Of a stretch of 64,000 nucleotides of DNA, positions 46,888-55,532 are shown in pieces. Each line of letters begins with the position of its first letter. The stretch's first letter is position 1. The DNA lies in NCBI RefSeq assembly GCF_019753765.1, contig NZ_JAIJZW010000008.1:62001-126000 (forward strand), in the 5' to 3' direction. The stretch comes from Microbacterium marinilacus. GTDB taxonomy: Bacteria; Actinomycetota; Actinomycetes; Actinomycetales; Microbacteriaceae. Position numbers and translations under genes: made by a program. Below the pieces are notes generated by a model. The model searched no databases, was not told where the DNA came from, and was given only the letters and a program-made list of their open reading frames with translations.

Positions 46888-48261
46888 TCAGCTCGCGGCG
46901 CGCTTCACGGAGTCGTACGCGTCGAGCGCCTGCCTGCGGGTGTCGGCCAGGTCGACGATCGGCTCGGGCGGCTCGTCGCCGGCATGCTCGGGGGCCCACC
47001 GCCGCACGTACTCGAGGTGCGGGTCGAACCGCTCGAGCTGCCGCTGGGGATTGAAGACGCGGAAGTAGGGGGCCGCGTCGGCGCCGGAGCCGGCGATCCA
47101 CTGCCAGTTGAACGGATTGCTCGCCCCGTCCGCGTCGACGAGGGTGTCCCAGAACCACTGCTCGCCCCGCCGCCAGTCGATGAGCAGGTTCTTCGAGAGG
47201 AACGACGCCGTCACCATGCGCACGCGATTGTGCATATAGCCGGTGTGCCACAGCTCCCGCATTCCGGCGTCGACGAGCGCGACGCCCGTGCGTCCCTGCT
47301 GCCAGGCCCGCAGATGCGACGGGCGCAACCTGGGCCACGGGAAGGTGTCGAACTCGCCGCGCCAGTTCTTCGTCGCGAGCTCGGGGAAGTGGAAGAGCGT
47401 GTGCCACGAGAACTCGCGCCAGCCGAGCTCCGAGAGGAACCGCGACGCGCTCTCGGCGTGCGCGCCGCTGCCGCGGTGCTCGACGGCCTCGTGCCACACC
47501 TGGAACGGGCTGACCTCGCCCCATCGCAGCCGCGGCGAGAGCCGGGAGGTCGCCTCGCCGGACGGCTCGTCGCGCGAGCGGTCGTAGTCGCCGAGGTCGT
47601 CCCGCAGGAACTCCCGCAGCCGTGCGCGGGCCGCCGGCTCGCCGGGCTCCCAGGTGTCGCGAAGTCCGCCGGCCCAGTCGGGGCGGGTGGGCAGCAGCCG
47701 CCAGTCGTCGAGGTCGTCCGACCGAGGATGCCGACCTGGCCCGGGCACCTCGCGGGGCTCCGGCAGCGGCGCGCGCGGTGCCGGCAGTTTCTGCACCGCC
47801 CGCCAGAACGGCGTGAAGACGGCGTAGGGGGTGTCGCCGCCCGTGCGCACGGTCCATGGCTCGTGCAGCAGCGAGCCGCCGAAGGACTCGGCCGTGATGC
47901 CGTCGTCGCGCAGCCGCGACTTCACGGCCGTGTCGATGTCGCGCTCGGCGCCCCCGTAGCGGCGGTTCCAGAAGACGGCGCCGGCGCCGACCTCGTCGAC
48001 CAGCGCCGGGACGATCTCGGCCGCGCGCCCGCGGCGCAGCACGAGGACCGAGCCGCGCTCGCGCAGCCGCTCGCCGAGCGAGGCGAGGGAGCCGTGCAGC
48101 CACCACCGCGCGGCGCCGCCGAGCGGCCGCACCCCGTCGGACTCGTCGTCGAGGACGTACAGGCCGATCACCGGCTCGTCCCGGTCGAGAGCCGCGCGCA
48201 GGGCGGGGTTGTCCGCCAGACGCAGGTCGTCGCGGAACCACACGATGCTGGGCTTGACCAT
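46888..48261 (-). CDS. phr: Deoxyribodipyrimidine photolyase
   Basis: Repairs UV-induced cyclobutane pyrimidine dimers using blue light and FAD. 457 residues. N-terminal antenna domain starts IVWFRDDLRLADNPALRAAL; the FAD domain holds the LGWREFSWH and NWRGEFD motifs and the electron-chain region near HNRVRMVTASFLSKNLLIDWRRGE. C-terminus ends DSVKRAAS. Start ATG has a leaderless TACGGT six bases upstream (48268-48273 minus). It is convergent with the DUF6541-like gene. Confidence 0.95.
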   Translation of the reverse strand: MVKPSIVWFRDDLRLADNPALRAALDRDEPVIGLYVLDDESDGVRPLGGAARWWLHGSLASLGERLRERGSVLVLRRGRAAEIVPALVDEVGAGAVFWNRRYGGAERDIDTAVKSRLRDDGITAESFGGSLLHEPWTVRTGGDTPYAVFTPFWRAVQKLPAPRAPLPEPREVPGPGRHPRSDDLDDWRLLPTRPDWAGGLRDTWEPGEPAARARLREFLRDDLGDYDRSRDEPSGEATSRLSPRLRWGEVSPFQVWHEAVEHRGSGAHAESASRFLSELGWREFSWHTLFHFPELATKNWRGEFDTFPWPRLRPSHLRAWQQGRTGVALVDAGMRELWHTGYMHNRVRMVTASFLSKNLLIDWRRGEQWFWDTLVDADGASNPFNWQWIAGSGADAAPYFRVFNPQRQLERFDPHLEYVRRWAPEHAGDEPPEPIVDLADTRRQALDAYDSVKRAAS

Positions 48262-48267
48262 GCCGCC

Positions 48268-48273
48268 ACCGTA
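48268..48273 (-). promoter_or_regulatory. -10 element, leaderless phr
   Basis: On the minus strand TACGGT stands six bases before the phr ATG (48261). Confidence 0.45.
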
Positions 48274-48438
48274 TGCCGCCGCGGCGTCGACCGGTCAAGG
48301 CTTGACAGGTGAGCCCGGGGATGGTGAGACGAAGACCGCCGCGTCGCGCGAATTCGGTAACCTCGGCGCCCCACCCCCTGCGGGCTGAATATTCTGACGT
48401 CGCTGGACGCTCCAGCTCAGAACGAAAGGAACGACATC

Positions 48439-49005
48439 GTGACCACCTACAACGTCGGAGTGCTCGTCGGCAGCCTGTCGCAGAAGTCGATCAACCGGAA
48501 CCTGTTCCGCGCGCTGTCGCGGCTGGCGCCTGCCGCCGATCTGACGCTCACGGAGATCCCGATCGCCGACCTTCCCCTGTACAACCACGACTACGACGAC
48601 GACTATCCCGAGGTCGGCACCGCGTTGAAGACGGCCATCGAGGGGTCCGACGCGATCCTGCTGGTGACGCCGGAGTACAACCGCTCGGTTCCCGGTGCGC
48701 TGAAGAACGCGCTCGACTGGTCGAGTCGGCCGTGGGGCACGAACTCGTTCCAGGGGAAGCCCTCCGCCGTGATCGGCACGTCGCCGGGGGCGGTCGGCAC
48801 GGCGGTCGCGCAGCAGCATCTGCGCAGCATCCTGTCGTTCCTCGCCTCGCCCGAGCTGGCGCAGCCCGAGGGCTACATCCAGACGACGCCCGGCCTGATC
48901 TCGGAGGACGGCGACGTCTCCGACGACTCCACCGTCGAGTTCCTGACGACGTGGCTGAAGGCGTTCCACCGTCACATCGCCAAGACGCTCACCGCCGTCG
49001 ACTGA
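48439..49005 (+). CDS. NADPH-dependent FMN reductase family protein
   Basis: 188 residues, flavodoxin fold. FMN phosphate loop VGSLSQKSINR near the start; the signature PEYNRSVPGALKNALDW (about residues 77-93) marks the NADPH-dependent FMN/chromate/azo reductase group. It reduces quinones, FMN or other oxidised molecules; the in vivo role is likely redox protection. SD GAAAGGAA precedes the GTG. A TTGACA at 48302 is a possible -35, with no good -10. Confidence 0.88.
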   Translation: MTTYNVGVLVGSLSQKSINRNLFRALSRLAPAADLTLTEIPIADLPLYNHDYDDDYPEVGTALKTAIEGSDAILLVTPEYNRSVPGALKNALDWSSRPWGTNSFQGKPSAVIGTSPGAVGTAVAQQHLRSILSFLASPELAQPEGYIQTTPGLISEDGDVSDDSTVEFLTTWLKAFHRHIAKTLTAVD

Positions 49006-49078
49006 GCCCGGGGCCCGCCCTCGGAGACGACCGCGGAGGGGTTCGGCCCCGAGCAGCGCGTCGCGCGGGAGCGCACTC

Positions 49079-49130
49079 CTCAGTCGGTGCGCTCCCACGC
49101 GAAGCTCAGTCGGTGCGCTCCCACGCGAAG
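49079..49130 (-). repeat. 26-base direct tandem duplication around a stop codon
   Basis: The 26-base unit 49079-49104 is repeated exactly at 49105-49130. In the gene on the minus strand it encodes the last codons FAWERTD and the stop; the downstream copy is left after the stop. It is a recent local duplication without effect on the protein. Confidence 0.85.
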
Positions 49131-50119
49131 TACTGGCTCACCGAGGGAGAGGCGATGTCGGTGCGGTCGTCGCCCACCCAGATGGTCTCGGCGGCGAGGA
49201 TCTGCCCGGTGTCGGGGGAGACGATCAGCAGCTCCTCCCACAGCCCCGGCTGCCAGTCCGTCGCTCGGAACACCAGCGCCGGCCTGCCGAGACGATCCGT
49301 CGTCCGCCCGTCGACCTGCAGCGCGGGGTGCCGGCTGAGGAAGGTCAGGATCGCCGCCTCCTGCTCCGCGGTCACGATGCGGTTGTTGAGGATGTTCACG
49401 ACCTCGTTGAAGTACTCGCCGAGCGTCGGCTCGCTCTCGTAGGCCCACAGCGAGGCGAGGTACGCGCCGACCTCGTCGGGGTCGGTGGGCGGCTCCGGCG
49501 GCAGGTAGGACTGCTCGTACTCGTCGGTGCCCGGCTCGAGCACAGTCTCGTCGATCAGCGTGCCCGGCTCGGCCAGCTCCTCGGTCTTGTCGCCGGGGAA
49601 CGGCTCGGCGACGGTGAGCCGTTTGTGGATGCTGCCGTCGTCCTGGAAGGCGGTCTCCCAGAGGGTCGGCTCGACCTGGGACGACTCGATCTCGCCGTCC
49701 TCGCCGATGTTCGTCGCCAGCGCCCACTGCGTGAACCGGATCACCGCCTGTCCACGCACGGCGGTGCTGGTGGCCCCGCTCGCCTCGCGGCGCTTGTCGC
49801 CGAGCTGCGCGAGCAGCTGGGACGCGCTGCCCGACACCGGGGTCACCTGCAGCAGAGGCGGGGTTGCGGCGACGGCGGGAGCGTGGTTGAACAGCGACAG
49901 CGCGACGACTGTGACCGCCACCATGAGAACCGCGAAGCCGCTGCCGATCAGGGGCACGAGGCGTCGGCGGCGGGAGCCGCGCCGCGCGGCGCGGTGGGGA
50001 CGTTCGTCGGCCATGATCTCCTCCAGCACCCTCAACGCGTGCGGGGGGACGGGGTCGTGGCGGCTGGTCGTGCCGGGCCTGGCCGCACGGATCAGATCGC
50101 CGAGCTCGTCATCGGACAT
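49106..50119 (-). CDS. CU044_5270 family protein, likely membrane partner of the ECF sigma factor
   Basis: 337 residues: a short cytoplasmic N-terminus (DDELGDLIRAARPGTTSRHDP) that could hold the sigma-binding site, an Arg-rich stretch and one helix (about 55-77), then a large extracellular beta-rich domain with the family's FTQWALATN pattern. Its gene overlaps the sigma gene by 11 bases and starts after a GAGGAGGT SD inside it, so it is probably its regulator (anti-sigma or sensor). The last 26 bases are duplicated after the stop. What it senses is unknown. Confidence 0.8.
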   Translation of the reverse strand: MSDDELGDLIRAARPGTTSRHDPVPPHALRVLEEIMADERPHRAARRGSRRRRLVPLIGSGFAVLMVAVTVVALSLFNHAPAVAATPPLLQVTPVSGSASQLLAQLGDKRREASGATSTAVRGQAVIRFTQWALATNIGEDGEIESSQVEPTLWETAFQDDGSIHKRLTVAEPFPGDKTEELAEPGTLIDETVLEPGTDEYEQSYLPPEPPTDPDEVGAYLASLWAYESEPTLGEYFNEVVNILNNRIVTAEQEAAILTFLSRHPALQVDGRTTDRLGRPALVFRATDWQPGLWEELLIVSPDTGQILAAETIWVGDDRTDIASPSVSQYFAWERTD

Positions 50120-50615
50120 TCGTGGGCACCTCCTCGGTCGTGACGTTCTCCAACAGGGACTTCAGGGCCCGCCGGGCCCGATAGAGGCGTACACGGACCG
50201 TCGCCGGCGAGAGACCCAGCACCTCGCCGATCTCCTGGGCCGACAGGTCCTCCCAGTAGGCCATCCGCAGCACCTCGCGGTGCTGCGCGGGGAGGCGCGC
50301 CACCAGCGCGCGCACGTCGCGCGCCGCATCCTCAGTCTCCGGATCGGGCTGCTCGAGGTGGTCTCCCGCTCTCGCGGTGAGCTCGTGCTGTCGCTTCCGG
50401 CGGCGGTACTCCGCCCCGACGAGGTTGCGCACCACGCCGTACAGCCACGGCATGGTCACCTCCTCGCCCTTCGAGCGGCGCTCCCACGCGATCCGGAACG
50501 CGGCCGCGGCGATCTCCTCGCCGTCGGCGCGGGAGCCCAGCCGCTGCTCCGCCACCGCGACGACCAGGCTCCAGTTCTCGGAGAAGAGCGCCCTGAATTC
50601 CTCCGCCACCGTCAC
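50109..50615 (-). CDS. ECF-type RNA polymerase sigma factor
   Basis: 168 residues. Region 2 from ALFSENWSLVVAVAEQRLG with the GEEIAAAAFRIAWERR helix, and region 4 near the end: LPAQHREVLRMAYWEDLSAQEIGEVLGLSPATVRVRLYRARRALK (helix-turn-helix). Region 3 is missing, as in ECF factors. The GTG at 50615 is chosen; an in-frame GTG at 50663 is possible. It is the first gene of a two-gene operon with the CU044_5270 protein. Confidence 0.9.
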   Translation of the reverse strand: MTVAEEFRALFSENWSLVVAVAEQRLGSRADGEEIAAAAFRIAWERRSKGEEVTMPWLYGVVRNLVGAEYRRRKRQHELTARAGDHLEQPDPETEDAARDVRALVARLPAQHREVLRMAYWEDLSAQEIGEVLGLSPATVRVRLYRARRALKSLLENVTTEEVPTNVR

Positions 50616-50666
50616 CGCCCGCCCGTCTCTGTCGCCGGCTCCGCGCGAAGCCCCCTCACCCACTAT

Positions 50667-50693
50667 GTTTCCGCGGGCGCGCGGAACGTTACA
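50667..50693 (-). promoter_or_regulatory. Possible ECF-type autoregulated promoter
   Basis: On the minus strand TGTAACGTTCC stands ahead of the sigma gene, with an imperfect inverted repeat (GTTCCGCG and CGCGGAAAC) after it. TGTAAC-like -35 elements occur in some ECF promoters. No clear -10; weak. Confidence 0.3.
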
Positions 50694-50813
50694 TCCCGGC
50701 CGAGATTTCTTCGGACAGGTCGCCCATTCGCCCTGTGGAAACGGCGCTTGATCGGGCCGGATCGCCCCCACAGGATGACTCGAGGCGCGTGATCGACGGA
50801 GAGGACGCAGCCG

Positions 50814-51977
50814 ATGACCCACATCCCTCTTGAGACGACGAAGGCCGAGACGACGAAGGCGCCGACGATGAAGGCCGCGGTGCTGCGCGGCGACGAGGCC
50901 GAGCTGGAGCTCCTGCAGATCCCGGTGCCCACGCCGAAGGCGGGCGAGGCGCTCGTGAGGGTGCGGGCCTGCGGCGTCTGCCACACCGACCTGCACATCA
51001 TCAAGAGCGAGGTCGGCTTCCCCCGCCCGGCGGTCCTCGGACACGAGATCAGCGGCACCATCGTGGCGATCGGCGAGGGCACCTCCGACGCGCGAGGCCT
51101 CACCGAGGGCGACGAGGTGGTCGGGGCGTTCATCATGCCGTGCGGGGAATGCGAGTTCTGCGCGCGCGGCCGCGACGACATGTGCGCGAACTTCTTCGGC
51201 CAGAACAGACTGAACGGCACGCTGTACGACGGCGAGAGCCGACTCCGGATGCCCGACGGCTCGTTCCTCGCGATGTACTCGATGGGCGGGCTCGCCGAGT
51301 ACTGCGTGGTGCCGCTGACGGCTCTCACGGAGCTGCCGGACGGACTGGACCCCGTCGCCGCCGCGGTGCTCGGCTGCGCGGCCTTCACCGCCTACGGCGC
51401 GGTCCATCACGCCGGCCGCGTCGAGCCCGGCGAGTCCGTCGCGGTCGTCGCGGTGGGCGGCGTCGGCAGCGGAGTGATCCAGGTCGCGCGCGCGGCCCGG
51501 GCCGACCCGGTGATCGCGATCGACGTCGCCGCCGACAAGCTCGACGCGGCGCGCGCGCTCGGCGCCACGCACACGGTCGACTCGCTCGCCGAGGACGCCG
51601 TCGCGCGGGTGCGCGAGCTGACCGGCGGGCGCGGCGTCGACGTCGCCTTCGAGGCGCTCGGGCGCCCCGCGACCTTCGAGCAGGCGGTGGCGACCCTCGC
51701 CGACGGGGGCCGCATGGTCGCGATCGGCATCGCCGCCGGACGGGCGACCGCCGCGATCGAGATCACGCCCCTCGTGCGCCGCGGCTACACGCTCACCGGC
51801 TCGTTCGGCGCCCGCACGCGCGAAGACCTTCCCGCCACCGTCGCGCTGGCGGCCGCCGGAGGGTTCGACGTCGACGGCCTCGTCACCCGCCGCTATCGCC
51901 TCGACGACGCCGACGCGGCGTACCGCGCCCTCGCGGCCGGTCAGATCACCGGCCGCGCCGTCGTCGTCATGGACTGA
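50814..51977 (+). CDS. Zinc-dependent alcohol dehydrogenase (MDR family)
   Basis: 387 residues. Catalytic zinc site CGVCHTD (C53, C56, H57) and GHE (76-78); structural zinc cysteines CGECEFCARGRDDMC (C110, C113, C116, C124); nucleotide-binding VAVGGVGSG. Oxidises or reduces an alcohol/aldehyde with NAD(P). The ATG at 50814 adds a 17-residue Thr/Lys-rich lead (ETTKAETTKA) before the usual KAAVLRG start at 20; ATG at 50868 (MKAAV) is an alternative. mmsA follows after 48 bases, so aldehydes formed here may be handled together. Confidence 0.9.
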   Translation: MTHIPLETTKAETTKAPTMKAAVLRGDEAELELLQIPVPTPKAGEALVRVRACGVCHTDLHIIKSEVGFPRPAVLGHEISGTIVAIGEGTSDARGLTEGDEVVGAFIMPCGECEFCARGRDDMCANFFGQNRLNGTLYDGESRLRMPDGSFLAMYSMGGLAEYCVVPLTALTELPDGLDPVAAAVLGCAAFTAYGAVHHAGRVEPGESVAVVAVGGVGSGVIQVARAARADPVIAIDVAADKLDAARALGATHTVDSLAEDAVARVRELTGGRGVDVAFEALGRPATFEQAVATLADGGRMVAIGIAAGRATAAIEITPLVRRGYTLTGSFGARTREDLPATVALAAAGGFDVDGLVTRRYRLDDADAAYRALAAGQITGRAVVVMD

Positions 51978-52025
51978 CCCGGCTGGTCCACGCCCGCCCG
52001 CCCGCCTCAGCGAGGGAGAACCCGC

Positions 52026-53519
52026 ATGACCATCCGCATCGCCCACTGGATCGCCGACGAGACCGTCGACGTCCCCGACGCGCGCGTCGCCCCCGTCTAC
52101 GACCCCGCCACCGGCGAGCAGGCGAAGGAGGTGCTGCTGGCCGAGCCGGACGTCGTCGACGCCGCGGTCGCCGCCGCCCGGGCCGCGTTCCCCGCGTGGC
52201 GGGCCCTCTCCATCGCGCGTCGGCAGGCGATCCTCTTCCGCTTCCGTGAACTGCTCGAGGCGCGCAAGCCCGAACTCGCCGAGATCATCACGTCGGAGCA
52301 CGGCAAGGTGCTCTCGGACGCCGCCGGGGAGATCGCGCGGGGCCAGGAGGTGCTCGAGTTCGCGATCGGCTTCGCGGAGGCCCTCAAGGGCGACTACTCG
52401 GTGAACGCGTCGACCGGCGTCGACGTCTTCTCGTTCCGTCAGCCGATCGGCGTCGCGGCCATCATCTCGCCCTTCAACTTCCCGGCGATGGTGCCGATGT
52501 GGTTCTTCCCGATCGCCCTCGCATCGGGCGACACGGTCGTGCTCAAGCCGTCGGAGAAGGATCCGTCGGCGGCGCTCTGGCTCGCTGCGCTGCTGAAGGA
52601 GGCCGGCCTGCCCTCGGGCGTCTTCAACGTGGTCCACGGAGACAAGGTCGCGGTGGACGCACTGCTGGCGCACCCGGAGGTCGACTCGATCTCGTTCGTC
52701 GGCTCGACGCCGATCGCGCGCTACGTCTACGAGACGGCCGCGCATCACGGCAAGCGGGTGCAGGCCCTCGGCGGAGCGAAGAACCACATGCTGGTGCTGC
52801 CGGACGCCGACCTCGACCTGGTGGCCGACAGCGCCGTCAACGCCGGCTTCGGCTCGGCGGGCGAGCGCTGCATGGCGATCTCCGTGATCGTCGCGGTCGA
52901 GCCCGTCGCCGACGAGCTGATCGCGAAGGTCACGGAGCGGATGCGGGGCCTGCGGATCGGCGACGGCCGCCGCGGCTGCGACATGGGGCCGCTCGTCACC
53001 CGCGAGCATCGCGACAAGGTGGCCTCGTACATCGACGTCGCCCTCGCAGACGGCGCCGAGGTGGTCGTCGACGGGCGGGGAGTGGTACCGGACGGGGAGC
53101 CGGGCGGCTTCTGGCTCGGCCCGACCCTCATCGACCGCGTCGCGACGACCTCGCGCGTGTACACGGAGGAGATCTTCGGCCCCGTGCTGTCGGTCGTTCG
53201 CGTGGCGAGCTACGACGAGGGCGTGGCGCTGATCAACGCCGGCGCCTTCGGCAACGGCACCGCGATCTTCACGAATGACGGTGGTGCTGCCCGGCGGTTC
53301 CAGGTCGACGTGGAGGTGGGGATGATCGGCATCAACGTGCCGATCCCCGTCCCGGTCGCCTATCACTCCTTCGGCGGCTGGAAGACGTCGGCGTTCGGCG
53401 ACACGAAGGCGTACGGGCGGCAGGGCTTCCACTTCTTCACGCGCGAGAAGGCCGTCACCTCACGCTGGCTCGACCCGAGCCACGGCGGCATCAACCTCGG
53501 CTTCCCGCAGAACGTGTGA
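52026..53519 (+). CDS. mmsA: CoA-acylating methylmalonate-semialdehyde dehydrogenase
   Basis: Converts methylmalonate or malonate semialdehyde to propionyl- or acetyl-CoA, in valine and inositol use. 497 residues, usual length. Catalytic Cys282 in GSAGERCMAIS; PFNFPAMVPMWFFPIA typical of MmsA; GWKTSAFGDTKAYGRQGFHFFT at the C-terminus, which is diagnostic for the family against other aldehyde dehydrogenases. SD GAGGGAGAA precedes the ATG. The preceding alcohol dehydrogenase gene suggests a small operon for alcohol or semialdehyde oxidation. Confidence 0.93.
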   Translation: MTIRIAHWIADETVDVPDARVAPVYDPATGEQAKEVLLAEPDVVDAAVAAARAAFPAWRALSIARRQAILFRFRELLEARKPELAEIITSEHGKVLSDAAGEIARGQEVLEFAIGFAEALKGDYSVNASTGVDVFSFRQPIGVAAIISPFNFPAMVPMWFFPIALASGDTVVLKPSEKDPSAALWLAALLKEAGLPSGVFNVVHGDKVAVDALLAHPEVDSISFVGSTPIARYVYETAAHHGKRVQALGGAKNHMLVLPDADLDLVADSAVNAGFGSAGERCMAISVIVAVEPVADELIAKVTERMRGLRIGDGRRGCDMGPLVTREHRDKVASYIDVALADGAEVVVDGRGVVPDGEPGGFWLGPTLIDRVATTSRVYTEEIFGPVLSVVRVASYDEGVALINAGAFGNGTAIFTNDGGAARRFQVDVEVGMIGINVPIPVPVAYHSFGGWKTSAFGDTKAYGRQGFHFFTREKAVTSRWLDPSHGGINLGFPQNV

Positions 53520-53576
53520 CCGGCGCCGCGGCGAGCAAGCTGCTGAAGGGATAGCGATATTCCGGACTGCGCTCCG

Positions 53577-53605
53577 TTGACGCGCTCATAGGAGATCCCT
53601 AGCCT
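53577..53605 (+). promoter_or_regulatory. Promoter of the LAATG surface protein gene
   Basis: TTGACG (53577-53582), 17-base spacer, TAGCCT (53600-53605). The closest match to the bacterial consensus in this window, about 65 bases before the GTG start. Confidence 0.6.
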
Positions 53606-53669
53606 CGGCACATCTGGAGACGCGGCCACCACCCCCCTCTCGGCCGCCCAGTCGAACGGAGCCCCCACC

Positions 53670-55469
53670 GTGTCTTTCGTCCCTTCCCTGCCCGGAGTCC
53701 GCACGCGCCTCGCCGCTTCCGCCGCTGCTCTCGCGATGGGCGCCACCCTCGTGCTGATCGCGGCGCAGCCCGCAAGCGCAGCGACCTCCCACTCCATCGA
53801 CTTCGGGGCGGAGGGATACGCGCTCGGGCAGCACAGCCCCGACGGCCAGCCCGCCGAGGCGGCCGCCGCCGACAGTTGGTCCGGCGGTGGCGGTGACTGG
53901 GACTACGCGCTGGTCGAAAACAGTGAGTTCCCCCAGTCCGGCCTCGGCGACGGGCGCAGCCTGCGCGTCTCGAACGGACAGGCGCCCGCTCGCAACCGTT
54001 ACCTCCACAGCCCGAACATCGAGGCGGCAGGCGAGCCGGAGAGCGGCGCGGCGTGGAACACCTTCGAGACGAGCTTCACCGTCGCCTCGGCGAGCGGAGG
54101 GCTACAGCCTGGTCTCAGCGTGGACGTCAACATCGACTCGGCCTCCCGGTACGGTGGCGTCCTCAACCTGCACCACGGCGAAGACGGGCTGGAGATCGGA
54201 TCGTTCTGGGTGCCGGAGGAGGCGACGAGCGCAGCCAATGCTGACTGGGTCTCGACGGTGTTCACGACCGTCGACCCGTCCGTGCCTCACGACATCCGCA
54301 TCGTGACCGTGTATCGCGCCGATGCGAGCGACAGCTACGACGTGTACGTCGACGACGAGCTCGTCTCCGCGGGGTCCGGGGTCACGACGTGGGAGCACTA
54401 CACGCGCTTGGTGGGAACGGGGAACGATCACACGGTCGACGAGATCTCTTTCAAGTACGGCGCCAGCGTGCCGAGCGATGACGGTCGCGGCTATGTGTCG
54501 GTGCCGGTCGCGCCCGACACCCTCGGATACGGCTACCTGTTCTCGGACATCTCGTACGAGGTGAGCAACACATCGCTTGTGACACCGACACCGACTCCCA
54601 CGGCGACGCCGACTCCCTCGCCGACACCGACTCTCACGGCGACGCCCACTCCCTCGCCGACCCCGACCCCCACGGCGACGCCCACTCCCTCGCCTGAGCC
54701 GACGACCCCGCCGGTCGAGCCCGGTCCGACGCCCACGCCGACCGCGGCGCCGACCTCTCCGCCCGGCGAGCCTTCTCCGGAGCCCACGGTCGCGCCGACC
54801 CCGGGCCCGACGGGAGAGCCGACGCCGGACCCGACGGGAGAGCCGACGCCGGAGCCGACGGCAGCGCCTACGCCCGGCCCGACGGCGTCTGCGCCGCCCG
54901 AGTCGTCGTCCCCGTCCCCCACGACGAGCCCGGTGCCGACCGACCCGGGATCGAGCCCGACGGCCCCGGGGCAAACTGGCCCGCAGACCCCGGCCGGACC
55001 GATCGTGCCGGATGGTCCGACGCCACTGCCCACGACGTCGCCGCAGCTGCCGGCCGAGCCCGATCCCTCGCCCGACGCGGTGGCGGCCGTATCGTCCGAC
55101 GACGAGATCTCCGCGACGCGGGTCATCTCGTTCCGGGCCGCGGGCTTCCTGCCCTTCGAGAACGTCCACCTGACCTTCTTCTCGACCCCGGTCTTCGGCG
55201 GCTGGTTCCAGGCGGACGCCGCGGGGGTCGTCAGCGGCGAGGTCGAGATCCCGGCCGCTCTCGGTGCCGGGACGCACACGCTGCAGTTGACCGGAGAGAT
55301 CAGCGGGTGGACCGCGGTCACCACGTTCGAGCTCGCGGCGGCTGAGCCGTCTGGGCTCGCCGCCACCGGTGCCGACACGAGCACTCCGCTGCTTGCCGCC
55401 GCCGCCCTGCTCGGCGCGGGCGCACTCTTCCTCGGCGGAAGCGCCCTGCGGCGTCGTCGCGCCGGCTGA
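53670..55469 (+). CDS. Secreted LAATG-anchored surface protein with PT repeats
   Basis: 599 residues. Signal peptide to about residue 38 (QPASAATS). A globular part (about 40-305) is beta-rich with [20 protein letters not shown] and [13 protein letters not shown], like carbohydrate-binding or concanavalin-like jelly-roll domains; no catalytic residues are visible. A Pro/Thr repeat linker (305-465) and a small beta domain (470-560) follow. The end is LAATG-A, a hydrophobic stretch and RRRR: the canonical LAxTG signal for sortase E. Likely a wall-attached binding protein. GTG start with ACGGAG upstream. No sortase gene is in the window. Confidence 0.82.
   Translation: MSFVPSLPGVRTRLAASAAALAMGATLVLIAAQPASAATSHSIDFGAEGYALGQHSPDGQPAEAAAADSWSGGGGDWDYALVENSEFPQSGLGDGRSLRVSNGQAPARNRYLHSPNIEAAGEPESGAAWNTFETSFTVASASGGLQPGLSVDVNIDSASRYGGVLNLHHGEDGLEIGSFWVPEEATSAANADWVSTVFTTVDPSVPHDIRIVTVYRADASDSYDVYVDDELVSAGSGVTTWEHYTRLVGTGNDHTVDEISFKYGASVPSDDGRGYVSVPVAPDTLGYGYLFSDISYEVSNTSLVTPTPTPTATPTPSPTPTLTATPTPSPTPTPTATPTPSPEPTTPPVEPGPTPTPTAAPTSPPGEPSPEPTVAPTPGPTGEPTPDPTGEPTPEPTAAPTPGPTASAPPESSSPSPTTSPVPTDPGSSPTAPGQTGPQTPAGPIVPDGPTPLPTTSPQLPAEPDPSPDAVAAVSSDDEISATRVISFRAAGFLPFENVHLTFFSTPVFGGWFQADAAGVVSGEVEIPAALGAGTHTLQLTGEISGWTAVTTFELAAAEPSGLAATGADTSTPLLAAAALLGAGALFLGGSALRRRRAG
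54583..54960 (+). repeat. Pro-Thr linker repeats with 36-base units
   Basis: Two 36-base units at 54606-54641 and 54642-54677 code the 12-residue [12 protein letters not shown], with a partial third copy. Beyond them are degenerate [15 protein letters not shown] repeats. All keep the reading frame. Confidence 0.8.
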
Positions 55470-55474
55470 CGGCC

Positions 55475-55510
55475 GGGGCCGGTGCAGGCCACACGACCCG
55501 CACCGGCCCC
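55475..55510. terminator. Bidirectional hairpin between convergent genes
   Basis: GGGGCCGGTGC (55475-55485) pairs with GCACCGGCCCC (55500-55510), an 11-base perfect stem 6 bases after the surface protein stop. No T-run. Confidence 0.55.
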
Positions 55511-55532
55511 GTGCCCGGACGCAGCCCCTCGG

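Noticed and set aside
49009..49051. Terminator after the FMN reductase gene
   Set aside because: Only a 7-base CGGGGCC/GGCCCCG stem with a 29-base loop and no T-run; too weak in a GC-rich genome.
50616..53432. Long minus-strand extension of the sigma factor frame (over 900 codons)
   Set aside because: It runs antisense through the alcohol dehydrogenase and mmsA genes; only the last 168 codons resemble a sigma factor.
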